In this document: piece after piece, positions 40,107 through 50,354 of the stretch
Layout of the letters: each line of letters opens with the position of its first letter
How positions within the stretch are numbered: position 1 is the first letter of the stretch
Source: Colwellia sp. PAMC 20917
GTDB lineage: Bacteria; Pseudomonadota; Gammaproteobacteria; Enterobacterales; Alteromonadaceae
Assembly: GCF_001767295.1 (NCBI RefSeq)
Contig: NZ_CP014944.1
Span: 3,596,001-3,660,000, forward strand
DNA length: 64,000 bases
Reading direction: 5' to 3'
Notes under the pieces: generated by a model
The model's database searches: none
Told to the model about the DNA's origin: nothing
What the model saw: the letters and a program-made list of their open reading frames with translations, nothing else
Made by a program: the position numbers and the translations under genes

Positions 40107-42224
40107 ATGTTCAATACTGTTACAAAAACATTTGAATTCGGTCAACATACCGTTACTTTAGAAACAGGTGCTATCGCACGTCAGGCAACTTGTGCTGTTA
40201 TGGCAAGCATGGACGATACGTGTGTATTAGTGTCTGTTGTTGGTAAGAAAGAAGCAAAACCAGGACAAGATTTTTTTCCATTAACGGTTAACTACCAAGA
40301 GCGTACATACGCAGCCGGTAAAATCCCAGGTGGTTTCTTTAAACGTGAAGGCCGTCCTTCTGAAGAAGAAACATTAATCTGTCGTTTGATTGACCGTCCA
40401 ATTCGTCCACTTTTCCCAGATGGCTTTACTAACGAAGTTCAAGTTGTTATTACGGTTGTTTCTGCTAACCCAGAAATTGCCCCTGACATCATTTCTTTAT
40501 TAGGTACATCTGCAGCTCTAGCTATTTCAGGTATGCCATTTAGTGGTCCTGTTGGCGCAGCACGTGTTGGTTATACTGACGGCAAATACATTCTTAACCC
40601 ATTACAATCTGAATTAGAAACGTCTAAGTTAAACTTAGTTGTTTCAGGTACTGATTCTGCGGTACTAATGGTTGAGTCTGAAGCTGATATTTTATCTGAA
40701 GAAGTTATGCTTGGCGCTGTTATGTATGGCCATGAGCAAATGCAAACGGCTATCACAGCAATTAAAGAAATGGCTGCTGAAGTTAACAATCCTAAATGGG
40801 ATTGGGTTGCACCAGTTAAGAATGCTGACCTTATTGCTAAAATTGCAGAATTAAGTGAAGCACAAGTTAACGAAGCTTACCAAATCACTGAAAAAGCTGT
40901 TCGTTACGAAAAAATCAAAGAAATCCGCGATGGTGTTGTTGAAACATTATTAGCAAGTGACGCAGATCTTAACGTTCAAGAAGCGAAAGATTTATTCCAT
41001 GACTTAGAAAAAACTGTTGTTCGTGGTCGTATCACTAAAGGCATGCCTCGCATCGATGGTCGTGATCCTGAAATGATCCGTGCCCTAGACGTAATGACAG
41101 GCGTATTACCAAGAACTCACGGTTCTGCGGTATTTACTCGTGGTGAAACACAAGCATTAGTTACAGCTACTTTAGGTACACAACGTGATGCACAGCGTCT
41201 TGATACGATTATGGGTGAGAAGACTGACGCATTTATGCTTCATTATAACTTTCCTCCATACTGTGTTGGTGAAACAGGTTTTGTTGGTTCTCCAAAACGT
41301 CGTGAAATCGGCCATGGCCGTTTAGCAAAACGCGGTATGTTAGCTGTTATGCCTTCACTTGAAGAATTCCCATATGCGGTGCGTATTGTTTCTGAAATTA
41401 CAGAATCAAATGGTTCATCTTCAATGGCTTCTGTTTGTGGTGCTTCATTAGCATTAATGGATGCTGGTGTGCCAATTAAAGCTTCTGTTGCTGGTATTGC
41501 AATGGGCTTAGTTAAAGAAGGCGACGATTTTGTTGTTCTTTCAGACATTTTAGGTGATGAAGATCACTTAGGTGACATGGACTTTAAAGTAGCGGGTACT
41601 ACCGGTGGTATTACTGCACTTCAAATGGACATTAAAATTGAAGGTATCACTAAAGAAATCATGCAACTTGCTTTAAACCAAGCAAAAGCTGCACGTACTC
41701 ATATCTTATCTGTAATGGATGAAGCTATTTCTGGTCACCGTGATGATATTTCACAGTTTGCACCACGCATTCATACCATCAAAGTTAGCCAAGATAAAAT
41801 TCGTGACATCATTGGTAAAGGTGGTGCTACTATCCGCATGCTTACCGAAGAAACAGGTACAACTATCGAGATTGATGACGATGGTACTGTTAAAATTGCT
41901 GCAACTAATGGTGAGCAAGCTGAAGATGCGATTAATCGTATTAAAGCATTAACGGCTGAAATTGAAGTAGGTACAATTTACCAAGGTAAAGTAGTACGTA
42001 TCGTTGATTTTGGTGCCTTTGTTAACGTACTTCCGGGTAAAGATGGTTTAGTTCACATCTCTCAAATCTCTGACGAACGTGTTAATGCTGTAAGTGACGT
42101 ATTAACTGAAGGCCAGGAAGTTACGGTTAAAGTACTTGAAGTCGACCGTCAAGGCCGTGTACGTTTAAGTATTAAAGAAGCAACTGAGAAAAAAGAAGCA
42201 CCAGTAGCTGACGCTGCTGAATAG
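40107..42224 (+). CDS. pnp: Polyribonucleotide nucleotidyltransferase (PNPase)
   Basis: A 3'-5' phosphorolytic exoribonuclease and part of the degradosome in many bacteria. Two RNase PH domains flank a helical linker; a KH domain ([20 protein letters not shown]) and an S1 domain ([20 protein letters not shown]) form the C-terminus. The length of 705 is typical. AAGGA is six bases before the ATG. In E. coli an RNase III hairpin in the leader controls pnp; this was not verified here. Confidence 0.97.
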   Translation: MFNTVTKTFEFGQHTVTLETGAIARQATCAVMASMDDTCVLVSVVGKKEAKPGQDFFPLTVNYQERTYAAGKIPGGFFKREGRPSEEETLICRLIDRPIRPLFPDGFTNEVQVVITVVSANPEIAPDIISLLGTSAALAISGMPFSGPVGAARVGYTDGKYILNPLQSELETSKLNLVVSGTDSAVLMVESEADILSEEVMLGAVMYGHEQMQTAITAIKEMAAEVNNPKWDWVAPVKNADLIAKIAELSEAQVNEAYQITEKAVRYEKIKEIRDGVVETLLASDADLNVQEAKDLFHDLEKTVVRGRITKGMPRIDGRDPEMIRALDVMTGVLPRTHGSAVFTRGETQALVTATLGTQRDAQRLDTIMGEKTDAFMLHYNFPPYCVGETGFVGSPKRREIGHGRLAKRGMLAVMPSLEEFPYAVRIVSEITESNGSSSMASVCGASLALMDAGVPIKASVAGIAMGLVKEGDDFVVLSDILGDEDHLGDMDFKVAGTTGGITALQMDIKIEGITKEIMQLALNQAKAARTHILSVMDEAISGHRDDISQFAPRIHTIKVSQDKIRDIIGKGGATIRMLTEETGTTIEIDDDGTVKIAATNGEQAEDAINRIKALTAEIEVGTIYQGKVVRIVDFGAFVNVLPGKDGLVHISQISDERVNAVSDVLTEGQEVTVKVLEVDRQGRVRLSIKEATEKKEAPVADAAE

Positions 42225-42243
42225 CTTACTTAAAAAGTTAGAT

Positions 42244-42273
42244 AAAAAGGGAGCCTGATGGCTCCCTTTTTTA
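42244..42273 (+). terminator. Rho-independent terminator after pnp
   Basis: AAAAGGGAGCC (42245-42255), loop TGAT, GGCTCCCTTTT (42260-42270), followed by T residues. Confidence 0.9.
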
Positions 42274-42320
42274 TATACTAAAATGAGTCAATACAAAATT
42301 TCATTAGGTACATTATTTCT

Positions 42321-43217
42321 GTGAATAAATTCTTTAAAGTAGCGCTTGTCATCGTCATCTCATCTTTACAAGGTTGTGCAAGCAGCCCAGAAAATGACGC
42401 TTCGCTCGCCATGAATCAACTTATCATTGTTGAACCATTAGCCATAAATTATAAAAGTGAAATAGCGATAGCGCGTCTAACTGATGTTATTCAAAGAGCT
42501 GAAATAACCGATGCACAACGAGCTGAACTTTATTATGACCGCGGTGTTGTTTACGACAGTGTTGGTTTACGTTCATTAGCCCGTCTTGATTTCAATCGAG
42601 CTTTGCGTTTAAAGCCAGACTTTGTCGATGCCTATAATTTTTTAGGGATCCATTTCACCCAATTGCAAGAGTTCAACCAAGCTTATGAGGCTTTTGATTC
42701 GGCTATAGATTTAGCGCCTGAACATGAATATGCCTATTTAAATAGAGGAATTGCTTTATATTATGGTGGTCGTGCTGAACTATCTATTGATGATTTTAGT
42801 ACTTTTCAGCAACGAAAAACTAATGATCCTTACCGTATTTTATGGATGTATTTAGCCGAGTCAGCGGCAAATAACCTTAATGCGCAAACATCATTAAAGC
42901 TCGCTGCCGAGCAAGTTGAAGAAAGTGTTTGGGCTAAAAATATTATCCAACTTTATCTTGGTGAGATAACCGAACAAGAGTTTATCAGCCAATTATCAAT
43001 AGGCGTAAATTCTAATAAGGCTTTAAGTGAACGTTTGTGCGAGGCATATTTTTACTTAGGTAAATACTATCAACTCAAAGACAATAATGAACTTGCAGCA
43101 AACTTTTTTAAATTAGCCTTGAGTACTAACGTCTATGAGTTTGTTGAACACAGATACGCCAAACTTGAGTTAGACTTAATGCGACAAGAAATTGTTAAAG
43201 CCGCTAAGTCGTCTTAA
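42321..43217 (+). CDS. nlpI: Lipoprotein NlpI
   Basis: NlpI is an outer-membrane lipoprotein made of TPR repeats that guides peptidoglycan endopeptidase turnover in E. coli by scaffolding the Prc protease. Here the signal ends LQGC, followed by TPRs (AELYYDRGVVYDSVGL, YNFLGIHFTQLQEF, YAYLNRGIALYYGG). The start is GTG at 42321. Length 298 compares with 294 in E. coli, and position after pnp matches. Confidence 0.94.
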   Translation: MNKFFKVALVIVISSLQGCASSPENDASLAMNQLIIVEPLAINYKSEIAIARLTDVIQRAEITDAQRAELYYDRGVVYDSVGLRSLARLDFNRALRLKPDFVDAYNFLGIHFTQLQEFNQAYEAFDSAIDLAPEHEYAYLNRGIALYYGGRAELSIDDFSTFQQRKTNDPYRILWMYLAESAANNLNAQTSLKLAAEQVEESVWAKNIIQLYLGEITEQEFISQLSIGVNSNKALSERLCEAYFYLGKYYQLKDNNELAANFFKLALSTNVYEFVEHRYAKLELDLMRQEIVKAAKSS

Positions 43218-43247
43218 TGTGATGATGGATGTTATTTATACCTGCAA

Positions 43248-44630
43248 ATGAAATATAAAGTCAGCTTAACCATCATCAGCTTATTGACTGTTATATCAAT
43301 AAGCGCTTTTTTATCGGTAAACTCATTAATTAAAGCCGTAGAAAATGGTTACGCTAACCACTCACAATTAACCGTTATAAAAAAGCTTGGCTTAAATACT
43401 CTTTTGTATAAGCATTTAAATACTTATGTTGATAACGACCCAAGATGGCAAAATATTGCTAAATCACTGGCTAAAAGTGATGGAGAGGTAGCATTTAAAT
43501 TAGCCAAATATTATAAAAATAAGCAAGGCGACAATAATAAAAATATCGAGCTATGGCTTGGACAAGCGATTCGATTAGGTCATCAGCAAGCGAGAATAGA
43601 CTTAGCAAAAATTTATTTTTCCCATAACAAACGACTTCTGGCTAAAAAATTATTATTACCAATATCGTCTAATGAATCTGCCTTAACGCTTTTACTTGAG
43701 ATTTTAATTTCAATAGGAGAAAAACCAGAAATAGACCGATATATTAAGCAGCTTGAGACGATAAACGCAGACAAACCATCTGAAGAACTTGAATCTTTTT
43801 CGAAAAAGCTATTGCGTTACAAGGTCTTAAATACTCCACATATACCGTCACAAGAAAATTGTCTCGCGAGCATTGCGCCCTTTGCAACCAATCTACGCGA
43901 CTTAGCATACTTTGAAGAACTGGTATCTTCATCGACGTTAGCAACATTACAACCTTACCTGTGTTTTTCACCGGTACAATACATCAGTAAAATAACACTC
44001 GCTTGTCAGCATAATATTAATGAAGCGATCCGATGTGACGAATCTATCTGGCCAAATAATAAACTAGTATCAGCAGGCAGGTTCATTGCGGTGCTTGTTG
44101 AAAAAGGCGGCGCTAACGTAAACGCGGGTATTTTATATATTGATAGTCATGATAATGTAGAAGTCTTTTATCATGAGTTGGCTCATCTACTTGGTTTTAT
44201 TGATGAGTACGCGCTACCAAAAAATCATTCTCGTTGCTTGGCTGTGCAAAATGCGATGTTCTCCCATAATGTTGCAATTTTGCCACGTTTTTATCAAGGC
44301 TCTCGTGAGAAAGTCCGTGCAGTAATTCTCAGCGAATTACCTTGGGCTAAATATATTTCAAGGAAAACATCGTTAGTGACTCATACTGCGCAAGGTTGGA
44401 AATTAGGGACTGTTTCTAAAGAAGGTGATAGCGTGGGTGCTTTTATTGCTGAAAGCTGTAATGAAAAAGACTTTGTTGCAATAAAACCTTTAAAGCAAAG
44501 AACTAGGATGCGTTATTATCAAACAGGCTTTCCAGCTTTATACTTACAATTGCTAGCCGACAACCCCGAAAAGTTCTTAATGCCACACTATTTACATAAT
44601 GTTAGTCTAGCAATAGAAGCAAAAAAATAA
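43248..44630 (+). CDS. Membrane-anchored HExxH protein, M64-peptidase-like
   Basis: I do not recognise this as a named gene. The 460 residues start with one signal or anchor helix (about 5-27). Residues 75-155 contain Sel1/TPR-like helical pairs (EVAFKLAKYYKNK, IELWLGQAIRLGHQQARIDLAKIYF). A zinc-site motif HELAHLLGFIDEY at 309-321 matches the HExxHxxGxxDEY arrangement of M64 metallopeptidases, with a possible third ligand in the Asp. A cysteine-rich pattern (Cys205, Cys239, Cys253, Cys263) lies before it. It begins 30 bp after nlpI, so it may be co-transcribed and act in the envelope. Confidence 0.7.
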   Translation: MKYKVSLTIISLLTVISISAFLSVNSLIKAVENGYANHSQLTVIKKLGLNTLLYKHLNTYVDNDPRWQNIAKSLAKSDGEVAFKLAKYYKNKQGDNNKNIELWLGQAIRLGHQQARIDLAKIYFSHNKRLLAKKLLLPISSNESALTLLLEILISIGEKPEIDRYIKQLETINADKPSEELESFSKKLLRYKVLNTPHIPSQENCLASIAPFATNLRDLAYFEELVSSSTLATLQPYLCFSPVQYISKITLACQHNINEAIRCDESIWPNNKLVSAGRFIAVLVEKGGANVNAGILYIDSHDNVEVFYHELAHLLGFIDEYALPKNHSRCLAVQNAMFSHNVAILPRFYQGSREKVRAVILSELPWAKYISRKTSLVTHTAQGWKLGTVSKEGDSVGAFIAESCNEKDFVAIKPLKQRTRMRYYQTGFPALYLQLLADNPEKFLMPHYLHNVSLAIEAKK

Positions 44631-44677
44631 CGCTTTCGCGCTATTTTTATCAGCCAGATTAGTTGAGAAAGCTCTGC

Positions 44678-44941
44678 CTAACCTAAAGGAATAGTGCCAA
44701 TAATAGGCTTACTCGCTTTAGTCGTCTCGTATTTATGGGTACTTTGAGACGTATTCATTTTCTTATTTGGCTTCTTAATAATCACAGTCGCGTTTTTAAC
44801 TTTTGCTATCGGCCACATAGTATTGCGATTAAGTGCATTTATTCCTTCATCTGCGATGTCATTTGATACAGCTGTTGGTAAACCTTCTTGTGCAGGCTTT
44901 GGATGCTTATTTGCTTTAATGAACCATGAAAATAACTTCAT
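44678..44941 (-). CDS. Small hypothetical protein
   Basis: An 87-residue protein of unknown family. It is basic, with a Lys-rich centre (KVKNATVIIKKPNKK), and has no membrane segment or clear motif after a short hydrophobic start (MKLFSWFIKA). ATG 44941 has an AAGGGTGA site upstream; a GTG at 44950 is in frame. The good ribosome site supports expression, but function cannot be inferred. Confidence 0.55.
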   Translation of the reverse strand: MKLFSWFIKANKHPKPAQEGLPTAVSNDIADEGINALNRNTMWPIAKVKNATVIIKKPNKKMNTSQSTHKYETTKASKPIIGTIPLG

Positions 44942-45120
44942 ACTTTTCACCCTTTATTTTCTTTACTGTTTAACTCTAGTTTAAAACAGGTAAATTAACC
45001 TATTATTTTGGACTATTGTCTAAATAAACTAGCGACACTGTTGATTGTTTAAATGATCAATTTTTATAGTATTATCAGGTATAATTATGTCAGTAATATT
45101 ATCTTTGCATGTAATCTCTT

Positions 45121-46806
45121 ATGAATAAATTCGATGTCAGCACATTCCGCCAGCATTTTCCTTTGCTCAGTAACACCGTCAACGACTTGCCGTTAGTTTA
45201 TTTCGACAATGGCGCTACCACCCAAAAGCCTCATGTGGTTATCGATACCGAAGCTGAGGTGTATCAGCAATATAATGCTAATGTTCATCGTGCCTCACAT
45301 GCTCTGAGTGCTAAAGCTACTTTGGCTTTTGAGCAAGCTAGAGCTAAGGTGCAACACTTTATTCAAGCCAAATACTTAGAAGAAATCATTTGGACTCCAG
45401 GTACAACGGGAGGAATTAATTTAATTGCTCAGAGTTGGGGGCAGAAAAACTTACATGCGGGCGATGAAATATTATTAAGCCATGCTGAGCATCACGCTAA
45501 CATCGTGCCTTGGCAAATGATTGCCGAAAAAACTGGCGCTATTATTAAAGTTTTACCTTTAGATGCGAGCGGTCGTATCGATGAAAATAGCTTAGCAGGT
45601 TATTTTAATGAAAAAACTAAGGTGGTTAGTTTTACGCATATTTCTAACGTGATTGGTAAAGTGAATCCCGTTAAAAAAATCATCACCTTAGCTAAAAAAT
45701 ATAAAGCCATAACGGTTATTGACGGTGCTCAAGCTTGTGCCCACTTAGCACTAAACATGCAAACTCTAGACTGTGACTTCTACGTTTTTTCAGCACACAA
45801 AATGTTTGGACCCACGGGCGTTGGTGTTTTATACGGTCGACGTGACTTATTAACGGCTATGCCTCCTTATCAGGGCGGCGGTGAAATGATAAAAAAAGTT
45901 AGTTTTCAAGGAACATCATTTAATCAACTCCCCTTTAAATTTGAAGCTGGGACACCGAACTATGCTGGTGTTATTGCTTTCTCTGCCAGTATTGAATTCA
46001 TTAATTCATTTGGAGTAGCTCAGTTAGCAAAATATGAAAGCTTACTGACATGCTACTGTTATGAAAAATTATCACAAATTAAAGCGGTTAAATTTGTTGT
46101 TGAGGACAAACCTGATATTAGCGTACTTTCATTCACCGTCTGTGGTGCACATAATTACGATATTGCCAGCGGGCTAGATGCATATGGTATTGCCATCAGA
46201 AGTGGACATCATTGTGCGATGCCTTTAATGGATTATTTAAAATTAAGTGGCTGTATCAGAGTTTCGTTAGCGGCTTACAATACTTATACAGAAATTGATT
46301 TTTTTATTGAAAAACTAAACTTACTGATCGAAGGCGCGGATGACAATGTTGATAAAATTGTTATTGAGCCACTTCACTTAGCACAGCCGGTCAATAACAC
46401 TAATCACTCAGCTATGATTGCAAGATTTAGTTTATTAAAAGGCTGGGACTCTCGTCATCGAGAAATAATGATGCTGGGTAAGTCATTAGTCAGAATGGAT
46501 AAAAGCTTCCGTAACAACACGACTTTAATTGTAGGATGCGAAAGCCATGCTTGGTTAATGGCAACTAAAAATACTCAAGATGAGTTTATTTTTAGTTGCG
46601 ACAGTGACGCTAAAGTTATTCGAGGTTTAATGGTAATTATATTAGCTGCTTTTCAGCAGCTTTCATCGGCAGAGATATTAGCGTTTGACGACCAATCTTA
46701 TTTTTCAACCTTGGGTTTGTTACAGCACTTGAGCCCATCACGTAGTAATGGCGTTAAAGCCATCGTTGAAAAAATTAAAATGATGGCAAGGCAACATCAA
46801 AGCTGA
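45121..46806 (+). CDS. csdA: Fused cysteine desulfurase CsdA and SufE/CsdE-like sulfur acceptor
   Basis: Residues 1-405 are a group II cysteine desulfurase: FDNGATTQKP, HHANIVPW, PLP lysine Lys227 in SAHKMFGPTG and the persulfide cysteine Cys365 in SGHHCAMPLM. Residues about 425-561 form a SufE-like domain with its sulfur-accepting Cys473 in IVGCESHAWL. In E. coli CsdA and CsdE are two proteins and supply sulfur to TcdA/CsdL; here the donor and acceptor are one chain and tcdA is the next gene, on the other strand. The 561-residue length equals the two proteins joined. Confidence 0.92.
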   Translation: MNKFDVSTFRQHFPLLSNTVNDLPLVYFDNGATTQKPHVVIDTEAEVYQQYNANVHRASHALSAKATLAFEQARAKVQHFIQAKYLEEIIWTPGTTGGINLIAQSWGQKNLHAGDEILLSHAEHHANIVPWQMIAEKTGAIIKVLPLDASGRIDENSLAGYFNEKTKVVSFTHISNVIGKVNPVKKIITLAKKYKAITVIDGAQACAHLALNMQTLDCDFYVFSAHKMFGPTGVGVLYGRRDLLTAMPPYQGGGEMIKKVSFQGTSFNQLPFKFEAGTPNYAGVIAFSASIEFINSFGVAQLAKYESLLTCYCYEKLSQIKAVKFVVEDKPDISVLSFTVCGAHNYDIASGLDAYGIAIRSGHHCAMPLMDYLKLSGCIRVSLAAYNTYTEIDFFIEKLNLLIEGADDNVDKIVIEPLHLAQPVNNTNHSAMIARFSLLKGWDSRHREIMMLGKSLVRMDKSFRNNTTLIVGCESHAWLMATKNTQDEFIFSCDSDAKVIRGLMVIILAAFQQLSSAEILAFDDQSYFSTLGLLQHLSPSRSNGVKAIVEKIKMMARQHQS

Positions 46807-47597
46807 TGCTTAGCTAAATACTTCTTAATCGCACGGCTGGTCGCAAAGAAAGCAAAAGTAGCTGTAACGTGAGTAACCGCGCCAAAACCTGAGCTGCAAT
46901 CTAACCGAACCGTACCATTTTGTGTTTGCTTTGCGTGACAAACATTGCCATTTTCGTCAGGATAAACCAGCTGTTCTGTAGAAAAAACGGCATCAATTGA
47001 AAATTTTCGCTTATTGCTTGTTTTCGCATCGGCTTTTGGGAAGTTAAATTCACGGCGCAGTTGATTTTTTACTTTAGCGAGTAATGGATCTTGATAAGTT
47101 TGGCTTAAGTCACACAGTTGAATCTTGCTTGGATCTGTTTGCCCTCCTGCGCCACCAATAGTAATTACCGGTATTTTATTACGTTTACAATGAGCAATAA
47201 TAGCCGTTTTTATTTTCACTGAGTCAATAGCATCGATGACATAATCAAAATCGTTAGTTAATAGTTCACGCAAATTATCAAAAGTGACAAAATCTTCAAT
47301 GACATTCACCTGACAGCTTGGATTAATTTGCTTAATACGTTCAGCCATCACATCGACCTTACTTTCTCCAATCGTTTCAGTAAGGGCATGAATTTGTCTA
47401 TTGATATTGGTTGTACAGATATCATCTAAATCAATTAATGTTATCGAACCAATCCCTGTTCTTGCTAAAGATTCAGCAGCCCAAGAACCAACACCACCAA
47501 TACCTATTACACAGAAGTGCGCTTTTTCTAATAAAGCAGCACCTGCAACGCCGTAAAGACGCGCAATCCCACCAAATCTCATTTGATATTCAGACAT
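46797..47597 (-). CDS. tcdA: tRNA threonylcarbamoyladenosine dehydratase
   Basis: TcdA (CsdL) cyclises t6A37 of tRNA to ct6A and depends on the CsdA-CsdE sulfur relay in E. coli. It is an E1-like ATPase with GIGGVGSWAAESLARTGIG (nucleotide loop), DLDDICTTNINRQ and GGAGGQTDPSKI. Its 3' end overlaps the 3' end of the csdA-csdE fusion by 10 bp, a convergent overlap. The length of 266 is typical. Confidence 0.95.
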   Translation of the reverse strand: MSEYQMRFGGIARLYGVAGAALLEKAHFCVIGIGGVGSWAAESLARTGIGSITLIDLDDICTTNINRQIHALTETIGESKVDVMAERIKQINPSCQVNVIEDFVTFDNLRELLTNDFDYVIDAIDSVKIKTAIIAHCKRNKIPVITIGGAGGQTDPSKIQLCDLSQTYQDPLLAKVKNQLRREFNFPKADAKTSNKRKFSIDAVFSTEQLVYPDENGNVCHAKQTQNGTVRLDCSSGFGAVTHVTATFAFFATSRAIKKYLAKHQL

Positions 47598-48282
47598 ACC
47601 GTAATCATTAACTCATAAAATTTTTAACATTATAAGGCTGAATTAACAGTGAATACAGCAAATCCCGTAAGCAATTCACCTTTTTCTTTATCTCGCTATT
47701 TTTACCCTTAACAATGACGACTTTATCCGCTGGCTGCACTTTAATTTAAAATGTTAAGGCAGCAGAATTGTCATGGTTTGGTTGATTGATTTGTTAATAA
47801 ATCAATGATTGAGAGAGTGTAAGGTGACAATTATAGTTGATTTAGCTGGGTATAGTGTTGGAAAAATAAATATGCAGTGGCAAGGTATCAATTATTTTAC
47901 TTATAATTGATAAATCATCAGTATTTTGAAACAATTATTGTAGTAATTTTTAGCTATTATCGGTATAGATTTGGCCCGATATTGAACTAAACTATCAGTT
48001 TGTGTTTTTTTAAATTACTGTTTATTAATACTATTTTTTATGTGTATAGCTAGTATTTTTTATTGTTATAATGATTGTTTATTGGGCTGTTTTATATTTT
48101 TATCAAGATAATGCTGTTTTTATTGCAGTAAAGAGAAAATTATTACTAAGGCGAGGCAAAAGAAATTTCCTGATAATCAAAGAAAAAAGGGTTATTAATT
48201 GTTTTTATGATGCGACTAAAATTGAAGGAATAAAAAAGGTAGCGTGAGCTACCTTTCAAAGAGTGATTTATAAAATAAATAA
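47598..48282. other. Long AT-rich gap between tcdA and gltA
   Basis: A 685-bp gap with no supported gene. It contains a perfect inverted repeat (TTGATTT 47786-47792 with AAATCAA 47799-47805) and, at its right end, the gltA terminator. Its AT content is higher than the average of the window. Confidence 0.6.
48232..48259 (-). terminator. Rho-independent terminator after gltA
   Basis: AAAGGTAGC (48235-48243), loop GTGA, GCTACCTTT (48248-48256); on the minus strand it is followed by TTTTTTA. Confidence 0.85.
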
Positions 48283-49569
48283 TTATCTTTTATTTAATGG
48301 GATAAATTCACGGTCAATTTCACCAATATAGTTTTGACGAGGACGACCAATTTTTTGACCCGCTTGACCTAACATTTCATCCCAGTGAGAAATCCAACCC
48401 ACGGTACGAGACATAGCAAATACTACTGTGAACATGTTGGTAGGAATACCTATAGCTTTCAAGATGATACCTGAATAAAAATCTACATTCGGGTAAAGTT
48501 TTTTCTCAATAAAGTATGGGTCTTCAAGGGCCACTTTTTCAAGAGCCATTGCCACGTCTAAAAGAGGATCTTTTATGCCTAACTCTTTCAATACTTCATG
48601 ACATGTTTCACGCATTACTGTTGCGCGTGGATCAAAGTTTTTGTAAACACGATGTCCGAAACCCATTAAGCGAAATGAATCACTCTTATCTTTAGCACGA
48701 GCAACAAATTCGTCAACACGGTCTAATGTACCTATTTGCTCAAGCATTTTTAAGCAGGCTTCGTTAGCGCCGCCATGTGCAGGGCCCCACAAAGATGCTA
48801 CGCCTGCAGCGATACATGCATAAGGGTTAGCACCAGAAGAGCCAGCTAAACGAACTGTTGAAGTTGAAGCGTTTTGCTCGTGATCTGCATGCAATGTAAA
48901 TATTCTATCCATGGCACGGGCAACAGTAGGGCTAACAACATACTCTTCTGCAGGTACAGAGAACATCATATGTAAGAAGTTTTCTGCATAGCTTAATTCA
49001 TTACGTGGATAAACGAATGGTTGGCCAATGCTGTATTTGTAAGCCATTGCTGAAATAGTTGGCATTTTAGCAATTAAGCGATGCGCACTGCGCATACGTT
49101 GCACAGGATCTTCAATGTCTAAATCACTATGATAAAATGAAGACATAGCACCAACAACACCACAAAGCATTGCCATTGGGTGTGCGTCAGGCAAGAAACC
49201 TTGGAAAAAATGAGCCAGTTTCTCGTGAACCATAGTATGGTTGGTAATAATATCAACAAATTCATCATATTGAGTCGATGTTGGTGCATCACCATTTAAC
49301 AAAATATAACAAACTTCTAGATAGTTAGCCTGTTTAGCTAAACTGTCAATTGGATAACCACGATGTTGTAAAATACCTTTACCACCATCGATATAAGTAA
49401 TAGCTGATTCACATGAAGCGGTTGCTAAGAAACCCGGGTCATAAGTGAAATAACCATAATTACCCAAAGTTCTGATGTCTATTACGTCGTTACCGGCGCT
49501 ACCTGAAAGTATTGGTAAATCTGCAACTACGTTACCATCAATACTGAGAGTGGCTTTAGATTCAGCCAT
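48283..49569 (-). CDS. gltA: Citrate synthase
   Basis: The first TCA enzyme, joining oxaloacetate and acetyl-CoA. It is a type II (hexameric, NADH-sensitive in E. coli) enzyme of 428 residues with [32 protein letters not shown] and [14 protein letters not shown], which hold the active-site histidines and aspartate. It is divergent from sdhCDAB, as in E. coli. Confidence 0.97.
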   Translation of the reverse strand: MAESKATLSIDGNVVADLPILSGSAGNDVIDIRTLGNYGYFTYDPGFLATASCESAITYIDGGKGILQHRGYPIDSLAKQANYLEVCYILLNGDAPTSTQYDEFVDIITNHTMVHEKLAHFFQGFLPDAHPMAMLCGVVGAMSSFYHSDLDIEDPVQRMRSAHRLIAKMPTISAMAYKYSIGQPFVYPRNELSYAENFLHMMFSVPAEEYVVSPTVARAMDRIFTLHADHEQNASTSTVRLAGSSGANPYACIAAGVASLWGPAHGGANEACLKMLEQIGTLDRVDEFVARAKDKSDSFRLMGFGHRVYKNFDPRATVMRETCHEVLKELGIKDPLLDVAMALEKVALEDPYFIEKKLYPNVDFYSGIILKAIGIPTNMFTVVFAMSRTVGWISHWDEMLGQAGQKIGRPRQNYIGEIDREFIPLNKR

Positions 49570-49627
49570 ATGTTTAATCCCCTATAAATTATTTAATTCG
49601 CTTGCTGAACTTACTTTTGAAAAGTTA

Positions 49628-49673
49628 GTCAGTTTTTATGAATATAAAACTGACCGTATTCTACTTCATTATA
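49628..49673 (-). promoter_or_regulatory. gltA leader hairpin and candidate -10 box
   Basis: On the minus strand a TATAAT (49673-49668) has no good -35 box; about 15-45 bases downstream GTCAGTTTT and AAAACTGAC (49628-49636, 49646-49654) form a 9-bp stem in the leader, 59-85 bases from the start codon. Confidence 0.4.
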
Positions 49674-49790
49674 CCCCCTTAAAGTCAAACCAATTGTTTC
49701 TACCTTAGACTAAAGTTAAAGAATTGCTAAAATAGGTTAAATAATAGTCTGATAGCTTTGAAATAAAGGTGAAATTCTCGCGTAAGAAAA

Positions 49791-49819
49791 TTGTAATTAA
49801 AAATGTTCAGCTATATAAT
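49791..49819 (+). promoter_or_regulatory. Candidate promoter of sdhCDAB
   Basis: TTGTAA (49791-49796) and TATAAT (49814-49819) are 17 bp apart; the leader to the sdhC GTG would be about 155 bases. Confidence 0.65.
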
Positions 49820-49979
49820 CAAGCTGATCTAATTTTTTTATTTGTAGACTATTCCATTAATAGGCAAATATTAACTAAGATCACTAGGGGATTGTTCAAT
49901 TAATGGTAAATATGTTTAGTTATCTCATTGAGCAATAGTTAAAAAGTTGAAGACTCAAAAAAACTCTTTAGGCGAAATT

Positions 49980-50354
49980 GTGAAAAAACAACGTCCTGTA
50001 AACCTAGATCTGACTACAATTAAAATGCATCCTTCGGCAAACGCCTCGATATTGCACCGTGTTTCTGGTGTCATTATGGTATTTGCTATTGGTATATTAT
50101 TGTGGGCACTTTCGTTATCTCTATCTTCCGCTGAAGGATTTGCTCAAGTTCAAGCATGTCTGGATGGTTTCATATTTAAATTCATTATGTTTGGCATAAT
50201 CTCTGCTCTAACGTTCCATATATTAATGGGTGTTCGTCACTTATTTATGGACTTAGGCCATTTTGAAGAATTAGCTTCAGGTAACACCAGTGCTAAATTT
50301 GCTATGGCACTTTGGTTTATACTTACCGTCGTAGTAGGAGTTTGGTTATGGTAA
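49980..50354 (+). CDS. sdhC: Succinate dehydrogenase cytochrome b556 subunit
   Basis: Membrane subunit of complex II that helps bind heme b and ubiquinone. Three membrane helices are visible, with ASILHRVSG and the heme-ligand helix FHILMGVRHLFMD. I choose GTG 49980 (VKKQRPVNLDL), which aligns with the E. coli start region; TTG 49947 would add 11 residues without a ribosome site. It overlaps sdhD by seven bases. Confidence 0.95.
   Translation: MKKQRPVNLDLTTIKMHPSANASILHRVSGVIMVFAIGILLWALSLSLSSAEGFAQVQACLDGFIFKFIMFGIISALTFHILMGVRHLFMDLGHFEELASGNTSAKFAMALWFILTVVVGVWLW

Larger units (their letters stand above)
49570..49979. other. gltA-sdhC divergent regulatory region
   Basis: A 410-bp region with a plus-strand promoter for sdhC, a minus-strand TATAAT box and a hairpin for gltA. 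The wide spacing is typical of a region with regulator sites, but none was identified. Confidence 0.6.

Noticed and set aside
47650-47712. A 20-codon GTG-started frame in the tcdA-gltA gap
   Set aside because: It is very short, has no ribosome site and shows no protein-like signal.
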